The notes under the pieces: generated by a model | The model's database searches: none | The model's input: the letters and a program-made list of their open reading frames with translations, nothing else | Told to the model about the DNA's origin: nothing | Assembly: GCA_013287235.1 (NCBI GenBank) | Contig: JABDEF010000038.1 | Span: forward strand, 1-13,360 | From: Gammaproteobacteria bacterium | GTDB lineage: Bacteria > Pseudomonadota > Gammaproteobacteria > DSM-16500 | Length of the DNA stretch: 13,360 nt | Direction: 5' to 3' | Part shown: positions 1 through 7,370 of the stretch, piece by piece | Layout: each line of letters opens with the position of its first letter | How positions within the stretch are numbered: position 1 is the stretch's first letter | Made by a program: the position numbers and the translations under genes

Positions 1-13
1 AAGTTTTGAGCTT

Positions 14-997
14 GTGCAACCTATTAAACAGTTCGAAGAATGGTATGGAAATTCTTATCAGCACAATAATAAATTTTATGCATTAATTTCAAAAAATGAT
101 GTTAAATTTGGTGTGAATGAATTTGGATTAGCAGCGATTGAAGAAGACCCGCTTTTCCCTAGCGATGCTAATTTGCATAGACGCTATAAACAACCTTATC
201 AAGGATATTCTGAAGGGATGATCTTATTTGGCATATTGCAAAATTTTATCTCTGTGGATGAAATTATTCCTTATATACAACCCATATTCAGCACAGCTGC
301 GCCTAATTTTTATCAAATTGCCGATAAAAATAAAATTTTAACGGTTGAAGTATCATATGGTGATTTTGATACTGACCCGGTGAGACGTTACAGTTATAAA
401 ATCATCGATAAAGTAAATACTTCTTTTACTCACACAAATACTTATCGTATTCCAGAATTTAATTACCTCAATCAATTAGCTAGCAGTCAAGATAGTATAA
501 ATGGCTCTAATCAGCGAGCAGAAAAAATTAGCTATTATGTTTTTTCTAAGAACCATGATTTTTCACAGGCTTTTAACTGGTTTTTAGACACCACTTCGAA
601 TGTAGGAAGTGCCAATGATAGCAACTATTGCCTTAATACTAGTATTTTTAGATCGCATACGAAAGATTTAAAAGTCATTGACCGTAACACTACTTCAGGC
701 AAAATTTACGGCACTGTTAGCAGTTTCATGATTAAACATACGTCTTCGGAAACTTTAGTTTATGTGCGCATATTAGATAGTATCCACAGCTTAAATGGCG
801 ATCAACATATTGTTTTTGATGAACTTATTATTCCACTTGATAATTTATTTAAATCGACTGAATTAAATTACAAAAAATTTAGTATGATAAGAAAAGCGCC
901 TAGCAATGGTATGTGTTTAAATCTAATCTTTATTGGAAAATTAGGATACATATATGACAGCCAGTGGAACTACACTGTTAAAAAAAGTAAAAAATAA
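14..997 (+). CDS. Hypothetical protein, probably truncated at its 5' end by the window edge
   Basis: I do not recognise this protein. The frame gives 327 residues from a GTG at 14, but it stays open to the window edge with no stop upstream, and the few bases before the GTG contain only a weak GAG. The true start may therefore lie outside the window. It has no signal peptide or membrane segment and no motif I can name. It is rich in Asn, Ser, Tyr and Ile, has several aromatic clusters, and ends in a Lys-rich tail (VKKSKK). Base composition is visibly more AT-rich than the transporter at 2051. The next gene lies on the opposite strand and converges on it, so it is not part of that unit. Confidence is good that it is coding because of its length, but no function can be given. 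Confidence 0.75.
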   Translation: MQPIKQFEEWYGNSYQHNNKFYALISKNDVKFGVNEFGLAAIEEDPLFPSDANLHRRYKQPYQGYSEGMILFGILQNFISVDEIIPYIQPIFSTAAPNFYQIADKNKILTVEVSYGDFDTDPVRRYSYKIIDKVNTSFTHTNTYRIPEFNYLNQLASSQDSINGSNQRAEKISYYVFSKNHDFSQAFNWFLDTTSNVGSANDSNYCLNTSIFRSHTKDLKVIDRNTTSGKIYGTVSSFMIKHTSSETLVYVRILDSIHSLNGDQHIVFDELIIPLDNLFKSTELNYKKFSMIRKAPSNGMCLNLIFIGKLGYIYDSQWNYTVKKSKK

Positions 998-1085
998 ACA
1001 AAAATAGTTGCTTTCCTTATTTGAGCAATTCTTAGTTTATTAAATATCCGTTTTTTGTAAGTGAGTTAAACTCCATAAACCTTTA

Positions 1086-1946
1086 TCATAGGAAAAAATC
1101 TATAAATTTCCGCACTTTTGGTTGAGCATATCGGTACTTTGGATAATAGTAATAAACATTTTCATCTACCGCCTGATATTGCTTTAATACTTCAATGAGC
1201 TCACCATCATCTAAGAGATCTTGCAACATATACAAAGGCAATTGCACCAAACCTAAACCTTCTTTTGCACACTCTATCATTGAAGTAACTCTATTCAATA
1301 AAATATGCGGGGTAATAATCATTTCATATCCCGGCTGTAATTTTATTGAATATACTTCTGTGCGACTGCTATGCCCAATATAAAAATGATTTTTTAAATC
1401 ATTTAAATTTTTTGGCGCATCATTTTCTTTAAAATACTGCGCCGATCCGCATAACACATAACGTGTGGTTGTCATTCTTTTTCGCACAATATCAGCAGGG
1501 GCTGGTAATGAAAAACCAACCGCCAAATCAATTTGCTCGCGCTCAAAATTAGGGATGCGCTCACTGGTATCAATATACAGTTGTAATTTAGGATAGCGTT
1601 GCAAAAAAGCTTTTAACTGAGGGAAAATAAGTTTCTTAGCAAAATATTCAAATGCAACAACATGCAGCGTGCCCTCTGGCTCTTCATGAAATTGCTGACA
1701 AATGGAACGCGCATCATCCAACTCTTTTTTTAAACGTAAGCATTGTTCCAATAAAAGCTTTCCTTGTGGCGTAAGATGCAAGCGCTGCCCATGCCTTGAA
1801 AATAAATCCACTTTTAAATCGACTTCTAACCGCTTAATTTGCTTGCTTAAGGAAGCCTTCGTCATCCCCAGAATAACGGCTGCCTGCGTCAAACTGCTTG
1901 CTTGGGCAACATAAGTAAAAAGCTCAAAACGGTCTAAATCTGACAT
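1086..1946 (-). CDS. LysR-family transcriptional regulator
   Basis: This is a DNA-binding regulator of the LysR family (286 residues, usual family length about 300). The N-terminal winged helix-turn-helix spans about residues 3-62: SLTQAAVILGMTKASLSKQI is the recognition region, followed by the typical LTPQGKLLLEQ. A periplasmic-binding-like effector domain follows from about residue 90. I chose the ATG at 1946 (MSDLDRFELF) over a TTG nine bases upstream because LysR proteins usually begin just before this motif. Neither start has a strong ribosome binding site. The gene diverges from the MFS transporter at 2051 with 104 bases between them, the classic arrangement in which a LysR protein controls its neighbour and itself. 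The inducer cannot be deduced. Confidence 0.93.
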   Translation of the reverse strand: MSDLDRFELFTYVAQASSLTQAAVILGMTKASLSKQIKRLEVDLKVDLFSRHGQRLHLTPQGKLLLEQCLRLKKELDDARSICQQFHEEPEGTLHVVAFEYFAKKLIFPQLKAFLQRYPKLQLYIDTSERIPNFEREQIDLAVGFSLPAPADIVRKRMTTTRYVLCGSAQYFKENDAPKNLNDLKNHFYIGHSSRTEVYSIKLQPGYEMIITPHILLNRVTSMIECAKEGLGLVQLPLYMLQDLLDDGELIEVLKQYQAVDENVYYYYPKYRYAQPKVRKFIDFFL

Positions 1947-2050
1947 AGTTGTCAACTAAATAGAAACATATGTTAATAATTATAGCAGTATATTTCCAAA
2001 ATTGAAACATCTATACTACATCTTATAGATGAAACAACAGGAGGTATTTT
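1947..2050. promoter_or_regulatory. Divergent LysR/MFS control region with LysR-type box and strong transporter RBS
   Basis: The interval holds an inverted repeat TTTC-N7-GAAA (1993-2007), which contains a T-N11-A core (1994 to 2006) typical of LysR-family binding sites. For the regulator, a minus-strand -10 TATAAT lies at 1979-1984, with TTTCAA at 2002-2007 seventeen bases away. For the transporter, TTGAAA at the same 2002-2007 is followed after 16 bases by TATAGA at 2024-2029. The two predicted promoters thus share a -35 hexamer that overlaps the box. GAAACA occurs three times (1963, 2004, 2031). The transporter has an excellent Shine-Dalgarno AGGAGGT at 2039-2045, five bases before its ATG. 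The promoter assignments are predictions. Confidence 0.55.
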
Positions 2051-3415
2051 ATGCAAGCTGCCAAACCCACCACCCCTATGCCCTTAATTGCGCTAGTCTT
2101 AGGTTTTTTCATGGTTATCATTGATGTCACTATCGTAAATGTGGCACTTCCTAGCATACAAATAAATCTAAACGCGAGTGTCTCCGGATTGCAATGGATT
2201 GTCGATGGGTATACCTTAACTTTTGCAAGCCTGTTATTGTCTGCAGGTAACTTGGGCGATCGCTTTGGCGCTAAAATAGCTTATATTTGCGGCTTGGCAA
2301 TATTTGTTTTGTCTTCTCTTGGATGCGGATTAGCAAATACTTTCGTGCTACTGACCGTATTTAGATTATTGCAAGGTGTCGGCGCTGCATTCTTAGTTCC
2401 CACATCATTAGCACTCATTAATTCATCTTATGAAAATAAAAAAGATCGAGCACAAGCGATTGGAATATGGGCGGCGGTAGGCGGCATTGCTGCTGCATCG
2501 GGTCCATTAATTGGCGCAGCGCTCACCGCTTCATTTGGATGGAGAGCTGTTTTTTTTGTTAATATCCCAGTAGGAATCATCGGAATTTTATTAACGATGA
2601 AATACATCACAAATCCATTCAGTATTGCTAAACATGGTTTCGACATCCATGGGCAAATTCTCGCTATCGTTGGCATAGCAGCACTTGCTTTTGGATTGAT
2701 TGAAGCCGGACGATTAGGCTGGATGTCAGCGCTAGTCATCAGCGCATTCATCATCTTCTTAATGTCATTTATTGCATTTTTAGCTGTGGAGCAACGAACG
2801 ATATTACCCATGCTGCCATTGTCATTATTTCAATCTAAAACATTTTCTACCGCCATTGCCATTGGCATGATCCTGAATATTGGATTTTATGGAGAATTAT
2901 TTATTTTACCTCTCTACTTTCAACAAATCAGAGAATACTCTGTGTTAATGACAGGGCTTGCCATATTGCCACTGCCGGGGTTTGTTGCATTAGCCTCTTA
3001 CATTGCAGGGAGAATTGCCAGTATCACTGGCCCTAGATTACCTATGATTGCAGGGCTGATCATTGGTGGAATAGGTTTTTTTGCATTACTCATCGTTGGA
3101 CGACACGCACCCTCTTATTTACTTTTAGCTCTACCATTGGCTGCCATTGGATTTGGAACAGCATTTACTATGCCTGCTGCGACCATCGCAGTCATAAACG
3201 CTGCACCAAAAGATCAAGCAGGGATTGCATCTGGCGCACTAAATGCCAGTCGACAAGTGGGTAGCCTTATTGGTGTTGCAATTTTTGGAACGATTATAAC
3301 TACATCAGCTAATTTTATTTTTGGAATGCAAATCACCTTACTCATTGGCGGATGTATTTTTTTAATTGGCGCACTTGTAACTGCTGTTTTTCTGCAAGAA
3401 ACGCACAGCAATTAG
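2051..3415 (+). CDS. DHA2-family (14-TM) MFS drug:H+ antiporter
   Basis: This is an inner-membrane major facilitator of the EmrB/QacA/SmvA type, which exports drugs or cationic toxicants in exchange for protons. The 454 residues contain about 14 hydrophobic segments, roughly at 10-33, 46-66, 75-95, 97-123, 136-160, 165-186, 200-222, 226-249, 265-290, 298-322, 330-350, 354-382, 388-415 and 423-450. Family motifs are visible: the TM1 motif IDVTIVNVALP, motif A GNLGDRFGAK after TM2, an Arg in TM4 (FRLLQGVGAAFL), and motif C-like glycines in TM5 (GGIAAASGPLIGA) followed by GWRAVFFVNIPVG. The ATG follows a near-perfect Shine-Dalgarno. Base composition looks less AT-rich than the left-edge gene and the minus-strand block. 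Divergence from a LysR gene suggests inducible efflux. Substrate is unknown. Confidence 0.95.
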   Translation: MQAAKPTTPMPLIALVLGFFMVIIDVTIVNVALPSIQINLNASVSGLQWIVDGYTLTFASLLLSAGNLGDRFGAKIAYICGLAIFVLSSLGCGLANTFVLLTVFRLLQGVGAAFLVPTSLALINSSYENKKDRAQAIGIWAAVGGIAAASGPLIGAALTASFGWRAVFFVNIPVGIIGILLTMKYITNPFSIAKHGFDIHGQILAIVGIAALAFGLIEAGRLGWMSALVISAFIIFLMSFIAFLAVEQRTILPMLPLSLFQSKTFSTAIAIGMILNIGFYGELFILPLYFQQIREYSVLMTGLAILPLPGFVALASYIAGRIASITGPRLPMIAGLIIGGIGFFALLIVGRHAPSYLLLALPLAAIGFGTAFTMPAATIAVINAAPKDQAGIASGALNASRQVGSLIGVAIFGTIITTSANFIFGMQITLLIGGCIFLIGALVTAVFLQETHSN

Positions 3416-3451
3416 CTCACAAGCTTTGAATTTTGTCACAACTTGTGTCTT

Positions 3452-4393
3452 TCATAGAACTTTGCCGATGGCAATATCGTTCGGATGTGTTTCATGCCCT
3501 TCTGGATCATCAAATGACATCTCGATATATTTATGCCGTTTATAAAATGGATAAGAAGTCAATCTTGATTCGACATGCAATATACGAATTTCCTGATTTT
3601 TCAACCAACGTTCGCAAATTTTTAATAACTCACTTCCAAACCCTTGATTACGATAAGGCTCATCAATAACAATAATACGCATCGCAGCTTTTTTATCAGG
3701 CCAAAATTGAATATGCGCATAGCCAACAATTTTTATACCCTTATAAAGAATAATATGTGCATGCTGTTTATCTTTGAATGTCCATGTATAAGGATCAACA
3801 ATGGGAACAAGATCAAAAAAATATTTTTGACGAAAATTTCGCACAGCATCCCACTCTTGATTCTTTAATGCGAGCACGGCACGTATTCCATCAAATCCAG
3901 TTTTTTCATCAATGCTTTCTACGAACTTATCTTTCCCTGATACATAACCAAAAATATCATTCGGAAACTGAGATGCTAAATTTATTTTTAGTTTCTCGTA
4001 AGCCTCCCGATCCTCTAAATGTGTTTGCATCCAATCACGAAATTTTAAATGTCTGTCAATATCTGGATTATTTTCTTCAAAAACATGGATATTAAAAAAC
4101 TGACCGGGCTCTCTTTTTATAAAGAAATGCCTAAACAACATGCCATATTCACCTATAGATTCGTAGCCTAATTTTTCCATGGCAGAAACAGACTCTTTTA
4201 CTCGAAGAATGTCTTTCACCACGGGAATCATATCAATAATGGGTTTAGCACTTAAATTCGGAATGGCAGTTGATCCAATATGATGAATCGTAATGCAGTT
4301 ATCGCCAAGAGCGTCCTTTATACGTTTTGCTTCTTGTTTAAATATATTCGGCCATTCAGCGTTATAAGGAACGACTTAAACTTTTGTATTCAT
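3452..4393 (-). pseudogene. GrpB (UPF0157) - GNAT acetyltransferase fusion, interrupted by an in-frame TAA at codon 6
   Basis: An ATG at 4393 with a good Shine-Dalgarno (AGGAG, eight bases upstream) opens MNTKV and then meets TAA at 4376-4378. The same frame then runs open for 307 codons to a TGA at 3452-3454. The residues after the stop are canonical GrpB N-terminal sequence: VVPYNAEWP, then HHIGSTAIP and AKPIID (conceptual residues 37-54), the nucleotidyltransferase-like core of the family. The GrpB part reaches about residue 175. A C-terminal GNAT domain follows, with the acetyl-CoA loop RNQGFG at 248-253 and a YPFYKRHKY end motif. A restart at the ATG at 4231 would give 259 residues with an intact GNAT domain but without the GrpB signature. 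The gene lies four bases after the AadA-like gene and is the last of the minus-strand block. It is probably inactive for GrpB function, though sequence error or readthrough is possible. Confidence 0.85.
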
Positions 4394-4397
4394 ATTT

Positions 4398-5180
4398 CTA
4401 CTCCTGCAATTCTTTTACTACAAAACGAATAAATTCTAAAACTTCATTCATAGAATCTATTTCTTGACCATGCTGCCAATTTTCTGCTTTTTCGATTAAA
4501 TCAACCCAAGGGTTCCCATACGTTTTTTTAACCCAATTAGCAGAAGTTCTTTTAGAAGCAATGGGATCATGTTTATCTCGGTATTAAATGCGACAAAGTG
4601 TCAGGATAGCATAGGCTTGAAAATGACTATCTTGTAATGGTTCCGGATTTTTGAGCAGTAACTTCCATTCTTGGTGTAAATCCTTTTTGGATGCATTTCT
4701 AACTTCCCTCACATCCACAGGATGTCCAATCAATAGCTTAGGATTAGGTCCAATGAGTGCAATCCCACATTCATATAGCGCGTAAAGATTGATAAGCCAT
4801 TCATTGCCGTAAGGAGGATCAGGATTCCACATCTTCCCCCCGTTAACATAAGGTCGAAGTTTGACAGGAGGGTCAATACATTGCAACATATCTTCAGTAA
4901 TGTATGAACATTCTATTCGTTTAGACCATTTAGGATATTGTCTTTCAATCTGATCATGCAGTGTTTTGACCTTTTCGCGCAATTCTCCCGACAAGGCAGA
5001 ATTTAACACCACAAGGAAATCAATATCGCTGCTCCCGAGATCAAAATCCCCATAGGTTAACGATCCTGTCAAATAAACCCCAATTAATTGGTCTTTAAGG
5101 ATGTTCTTTAAATTTTTTGTTAATATTGCAAGAATATCATTGATATCAAAGAAAGGTGTGATATTTCGATCTATTTTCAT
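4398..5180 (-). pseudogene. AadA/ANT(3'')-like aminoglycoside nucleotidyltransferase homologue, interrupted by an in-frame TAA at codon 199
   Basis: The family adenylylates small molecules such as aminoglycosides. The N-terminal nucleotidyltransferase fold shows GS at 39-40, the metal-binding pair D52 and D54 (SSDIDFLVV) and E90 in RIECSYI, at the position of the AadA catalytic base. CGIALIGPNP near 138-147 matches the family GP segment. Codon 199 is TAA (4584-4586), directly after ILTLCRI. The frame then continues for 61 codons to a TAG at 4398-4400 with typical C-terminal family sequence (SKRTSANWVKK, PWVDLIEKAENW). AadA has LTLSRIWY here, so the stop replaces a hydrophobic residue. Restored length would be about 260 residues, the usual AadA length. 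I chose the ATG at 5180 because GGAG lies eight bases upstream; a GTG at 5195 overlaps that site. Loss of the C-terminal helical domain probably inactivates the protein. Actual substrate is unknown. Confidence 0.85.
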
Positions 5181-5195
5181 AAGAGTTCTCCACAC

Positions 5196-5425
5196 TAAAA
5201 ACGAGCATCAACTGGTATGTCATTTCACAAGTGCTCAGTTTTTAGATGAAGGTATACAATGATAATTATCCAACAGCAAATGGTTGCTTGTGAAACGATA
5301 TTAATTATTGAAAATCATCATGGGTGCGCTCCTTATTGTCTGATAAAACTAGTATAATTAAAGCAGTCTGTCAACTTTTTTAGTTAAAAATTCAATCTTT
5401 TGATAAGAGCCGAATAAGGTTCCTA
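5196..5425 (-). promoter_or_regulatory. Intergenic leader upstream of the AadA-like gene: candidate promoter, six-codon ORF and inverted repeats
   Basis: This is the largest gap inside the minus-strand block. On the minus strand it holds a perfect -35 TTGACA (5369-5374); seventeen bases on is a poor -10 TAGTTT (5346-5351), and a better TATACT (5351-5356) is too close. Next comes AAGGAG (5329-5334), seven bases before ATG at 5321, which opens a mini-ORF of six codons (MMIFNN, TAA at 5301-5303). A perfect 9-base inverted repeat then flanks the middle of the leader (CTTGTGAAA at 5287-5295 and TTTCACAAG at 5223-5231). Inside it are a palindrome GATAATTATC (5261-5270) and a smaller CAAC/GTTG pair. 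This layout would suit translational attenuation of the downstream gene. That role is an inference. Confidence 0.4.
5301..5321 (-). CDS. Possible leader mini-ORF (MMIFNN) upstream of the AadA-like gene
   Basis: Six codons (Met-Met-Ile-Phe-Asn-Asn) and a TAA follow a textbook AAGGAG at seven bases spacing. The ORF lies just before the 9-base inverted repeat that separates it from the real start at 5180. A good ribosome site in front of such a short ORF, in the leader of an antibiotic-modification-like gene, is suggestive of a leader peptide. The ORF is too short for statistical support. Confidence 0.3.
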   Translation of the reverse strand: MMIFNN

Positions 5426-5953
5426 TTATAATTTATCAATGATAAACCGAGCACGTTCTTCAGGGGAAACACAGGGTACATCAATAATCGAATAACCATA
5501 GTTTTCATAGATTTTTCGCACATTATCACCAAATGCTTTCGCTTGTAAAAATGTCATCTTTCGCTCATCATCTGTTGCATAAATCTCTTCCCATGCGGGA
5601 AAAATAAAAACATTTTTTTCATAGCGAAATAGCTTTGAAGCTAAATGTGCAGGTTTATAATCCAAATCAAACCCTTCAGCATAAGCAATATTATCAGGAA
5701 CACCGCGATCGAAAATGACAACACCCTCATTGATTTGCATCATCTTGTATTGATAAATCGCGCGTGATAATAAAAGTTGTGTAAAAAGCTTTGGATTTTT
5801 TTCTGGAACACCTTCTTCTTCAATACTGCGTTGTTCTGCCAATATAGGTCTTGCTGGTTCTTCCACGGTAATAAATCCTTTTTGTTTTAACAATGCCAAA
5901 ACAGTAGATTTTCCACTACCCATTGCGCCGGTTATAACAATATTTCTAGCCAT
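5426..5953 (-). CDS. Small P-loop NTPase, AAA_28 / NadR-kinase-like
   Basis: This is a 175-residue soluble ATP- or GTP-binding protein. A Walker A motif GAMGSGKST spans residues 9-17 and a kinase-like Walker B/DRx element, VVIFDRGVPDN, spans 78-88. The EEPARPILAEQ segment after the first helix is typical of the AAA_28 family of small ATPases, which resemble nucleoside and NadR kinases. The ATG at 5953 has GAGGAA about seven bases upstream, and the gene starts 12 bases after the hydrolase stop, so it is co-transcribed. A phosphotransfer role on a small molecule is possible, but the substrate is unknown. The frame is intact. Confidence 0.85.
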   Translation of the reverse strand: MARNIVITGAMGSGKSTVLALLKQKGFITVEEPARPILAEQRSIEEEGVPEKNPKLFTQLLLSRAIYQYKMMQINEGVVIFDRGVPDNIAYAEGFDLDYKPAHLASKLFRYEKNVFIFPAWEEIYATDDERKMTFLQAKAFGDNVRKIYENYGYSIIDVPCVSPEERARFIIDKL

Positions 5954-5965
5954 TAATATTTCCTC

Positions 5966-6754
5966 TCATTCGTTAATTTCAGATTTCATGATATTAATGA
6001 ATTCGTTTTTTGCGAATTTTTCAATCCAAGGATAATGCCCACATTTTTCTAAAAGGATAAATTTGAAGTTTTTGATGACAGATGCTAATGGAATTTTTAT
6101 ACCATCGCTAGGATGAGGATCATAATCACCATGAATGGCGACAACAGGACAGTTAATTTGATGACCTAATTGAATGAGTTCGCCGCTTTGACGTAACTTT
6201 TTTGCATCATTCCAGACGGACTGATTAATATCATATTGATATTCTAATATTTCTTTTGGAAAAGTCAATGCATCATATGTGTCTGCTTTAAAAAGTATGT
6301 CTGCAAATAAGGAAAAAATATTATTTTTATCAGTTACATCAGGATCTTTTAACTGATCCGTTAATAGATGGATTTTATTTTTTTCATCATTAGATAATCT
6401 ACTTAGAGAAGTTTGCATAATTGCGCTTGCATATTTCTCATCAAAAACGGCGCTACTAATCAGAATGAGTTTTTTTACGAGAGTTGGATATTTGGCTGTC
6501 AATATGAAACTTAACATCGCGCCCCATGAAAAACCCACAAGTATTAAAGGAATTTCCCGATTTTTTTCTAGAATTTCCTTAAGTTCTTGTACCTGGTCTT
6601 CTAATGTCGATTTTGTCTGAAGAGGTTCTAATACACCAAAGTCTTCCGATAATGCTCGAGCAAGAGGTGCCATTTCACCTGGTGCGCCAGGGCCGCCATG
6701 AACTAGTGCTACCCTAAATGGCGGTTTTCCATACTTTCTTAAATTAGGGTACAT
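5966..6754 (-). CDS. Alpha/beta hydrolase with proline-iminopeptidase-like HGGPG motif
   Basis: A soluble alpha/beta-fold hydrolase of 262 residues. The oxyanion-hole motif HGGPG is at 19-23 and the nucleophile elbow GFSWG puts the serine at 76. The acid is probably D210 or D212 in HGDYDPHP, and the catalytic histidine is H240 in CGHYPW. HGGPG is characteristic of proline iminopeptidase-type and related hydrolases, but the substrate cannot be assigned. The start overlaps the end of the upstream GNAT gene by 11 bases and has no strong ribosome site of its own, so translation is probably coupled. The frame is intact. Confidence 0.9.
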   Translation of the reverse strand: MYPNLRKYGKPPFRVALVHGGPGAPGEMAPLARALSEDFGVLEPLQTKSTLEDQVQELKEILEKNREIPLILVGFSWGAMLSFILTAKYPTLVKKLILISSAVFDEKYASAIMQTSLSRLSNDEKNKIHLLTDQLKDPDVTDKNNIFSLFADILFKADTYDALTFPKEILEYQYDINQSVWNDAKKLRQSGELIQLGHQINCPVVAIHGDYDPHPSDGIKIPLASVIKNFKFILLEKCGHYPWIEKFAKNEFINIMKSEINE

Positions 6755-7370
6755 TTAATTTTTCATCCCATTGTACGGATAAAGCAGGTAAATTTTTTAT
6801 ATCATATATTGAATAAATGAGCGTATCTGCTAGCTCATTTGTTATAAGATTTCTACGGTTTGCTTTTAGAGTCGCTTCGAGCGTATAACCTAATCGTTCT
6901 GGAATTTTTCTACTTCGGGTATTATTTTTCTCACAGGTAATTGCCATACGTTTAATTTTTAATACTCTAAAAGCATATTGCGTGAGTGCATTAATGGCTT
7001 CTGTCATATACCCCTGCCTTAACGCACTACTTCGGAGCCAGTATCCTGTTTCTAAACAGGGAATTTCCCAATCATAATGATGGTATCCAGTACAACCAAT
7101 GAATTGCTGATCTTCCTTATTAAAAATAAATAATGGCAAATAGGGTTCATCATTTTTCTTTAGAATCCAATTGGCAGCAGACTGTCTCACGAATTCTTCA
7201 GAATCATTTACTGTTGGTGTTTCTTTCACCCACGGCATAAATTGTTGCAGCATTTCTAATGATTCTAAAACAGCGGAATTAACAACAATACCATCACCCA
7301 CGACTGGCGGTCTTAATATCAAGCGTGGTGTAGTAATAGGCATAGGTAAATCAAGTAGTATCGGTTTCAT
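6744..7370 (-). CDS. GNAT acetyltransferase, RimJ/RimL type
   Basis: A 208-residue N-acetyltransferase of the Acetyltransf_3 (RimJ/RimL) group, which transfers acetyl from acetyl-CoA to an amine on a protein terminus or small molecule. It begins with the family pattern TPRLILRPP (14-22). The acetyl-CoA loop is RQGYMTEA (118-125), and the C-terminal NNTRSRKIPERLGY (149-162) corresponds to the usual N-x-x-S-x-x-x-x-E-K-x-G-F element. IPERLGY departs slightly from the common MEKLGF. The ATG at 7370 overlaps the preceding GNAT stop in an ATGA arrangement, indicating translational coupling, and the 3' end overlaps the hydrolase start. The true acceptor is unknown. Confidence 0.92.
   Translation of the reverse strand: MKPILLDLPMPITTPRLILRPPVVGDGIVVNSAVLESLEMLQQFMPWVKETPTVNDSEEFVRQSAANWILKKNDEPYLPLFIFNKEDQQFIGCTGYHHYDWEIPCLETGYWLRSSALRQGYMTEAINALTQYAFRVLKIKRMAITCEKNNTRSRKIPERLGYTLEATLKANRRNLITNELADTLIYSIYDIKNLPALSVQWDEKLNVP

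Noticed and set aside
1063..1073. Palindrome GAGTTAAACTC after the LysR gene as a terminator
   Set aside because: The loop would be too small for a hairpin and there is no suitable T-run on the minus strand immediately after it.
3418..3447. Transcription terminator between the convergent MFS and GrpB-GNAT genes (CACAAG / CTTGTG)
   Set aside because: Only six pairs around an 18-base loop, no T-run follows, and a competing CACAACTTGTG palindrome uses the same bases.
5353..5358. Plus-strand TATAAT as a promoter
   Set aside because: No -35 at proper spacing and no plus-strand gene downstream.
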